This document shows, piece by piece, positions 31,609 through 32,060 of a stretch of 32,060 nucleotides of DNA (position 1 is the first letter of the stretch; every line of letters starts with the position of its first letter). The notes under the pieces are model-generated. The model worked only from the letters and a program-made list of their open reading frames with translations. It ran no database searches and was not told the DNA's origin. Position numbers and translations under genes: made by a program. Source of the DNA: Candidatus Achromatium palustre (GTDB taxonomy: Bacteria > Pseudomonadota > Gammaproteobacteria > Chromatiales > Chromatiaceae); contig LFCU01000078.1 of NCBI GenBank assembly GCA_001044195.1, forward strand, positions 1-32,060. The letters run 5' to 3'.

Positions 31609-32060
31609 TTATTCAATTGCTAACACTTTGTTTCTGTTGAAATTACGAAAATTATGTAGTCCACAAGCAAGCAGCATAACCAAATCATCATAACCATCTT
31701 TCGTATTTCGAAACACACTTTTTACAATGTATAATCTTTTAACTCCACATAAAACATGTTCAACCACAACTCTTACACTTGATATTAGCCGATTATTTTC
31801 TTTTTCTTCGCTAGTCAATTCTTTACCTCTAGGCTTCTTTTTGGGTTGCTTGATATTTACGTCTTCTGGTTTATAACCTTGAAACCCTGTATCTTGATAT
31901 AAAGTAGTGTTTTTTGGAAAAGCAATACCGGATTCGTCCATGGCTTTTTTGTCGTGTTTTTTACCTTCCACAGTAGCCGTTAAATATTTGACTTCTCTAT
32001 CAGAGTTTCCTGAAATAATCAAGTTTTTAACGGTATGAGCTTTTTTCTTTCCACTGTAGT
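31609..32060 (-). CDS. IS5-type DDE transposase, C-terminal part (5' end outside window)
   Basis: The frame is open to the right edge of the window, so about 150 C-terminal residues are present. It starts at the edge with YSGKKKAHTVKNL, the usual YSGKK-x-HT-x-K block of IS5-type transposases. It continues with LYQDTGFQGY, where the Asp is the expected second catalytic acid, and VEHVLCGVKRLYIVKSVFRN, where the Glu is the third. ACGLHNFRN near the end is also typical. The part present has no stop or frameshift, so the element may be active. The transposase carries the cut-and-paste DDE nuclease. The inverted repeats of the element cannot be defined from this end alone. Confidence 0.92.
   Translation of the reverse strand, partial: YSGKKKAHTVKNLIISGNSDREVKYLTATVEGKKHDKKAMDESGIAFPKNTTLYQDTGFQGYKPEDVNIKQPKKKPRGKELTSEEKENNRLISSVRVVVEHVLCGVKRLYIVKSVFRNTKDGYDDLVMLLACGLHNFRNFNRNKVLAIE

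Noticed and set aside
1-32060. CRISPR array, tRNA or rRNA
   Set aside because: No regularly spaced direct repeats, cloverleaf or rRNA-like sequence was recognised; the repeats found are dispersed or palindromic.

Overview
The window looks like chromosomal DNA of an AT-rich gammaproteobacterium with many accessory genes. A full-length HrpA RNA helicase is the only clear housekeeping gene and points to Proteobacteria. WD40/nSTAND1 proteins, Uma2 nucleases, gamma-glutamylcyclotransferase-like proteins and dense short palindromic repeats are typical of large-genome sulfur bacteria such as Beggiatoa, Thiothrix or Achromatium relatives. That placement is inference from gene content only.

Layout. 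1-0.5 kb: 3' end of a TnpB gene and a REP-like double hairpin. 0.6-4.0 kb: a tightly overlapping three-gene envelope operon (GT-C glycosyltransferase, membrane-anchored sialidase-like beta-propeller, polytopic membrane protein). 4.0-8.0 kb: hrpA on the minus strand. 8.9-15.7 kb: a same-strand cluster with a degenerate sigma-like protein, an intact ECF sigma factor, a 250-aa protein with a duplicated motif, a Lon-type protease/nSTAND1 ATPase/membrane fusion, and two exported proteins of the LPP20/FlgT-N type. 15.7-16.5 kb: a minus-strand exported protein bracketed by two inverted 95-bp miniature elements. 16.8-19.0 kb: a soluble KAP P-loop NTPase. 19.2-20.2 kb: Rha-type fragment, Uma2 nuclease and a gamma-glutamylcyclotransferase-like gene. 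20.2-22.8 kb: a decayed nSTAND1-WD40-Sel1 gene whose lesions can be read one by one, including a 103-bp miniature element with a 10-bp target duplication. 22.8-31 kb: single small accessory genes separated by palindromic repeats, including a duplicated two-gene cassette (zinc ribbon plus secreted Cys-rich peptide) and an Nmad2-like protein. 31.6-32.1 kb: an IS5-type transposase running off the end.

How the genes may work together. The best candidate for an undescribed system is 8.9-15.7 kb. It combines a transcriptional pair (sigma-like plus ECF sigma), a cytoplasmic 250-aa partner of unknown function, a membrane protein that joins a Lon-like peptidase to a STAND switch, and exported proteins that could sense or act in the periplasm. 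The gene at 15.8-16.4 kb encodes a relative of one of these exported proteins inside what looks like a composite mobile unit. The function, signal and target of the system cannot be read from sequence.

No rRNA, tRNA or CRISPR array was seen. Several intergenic stretches are made mostly of miniature elements, and some genes take their stop codon or last codons from one.
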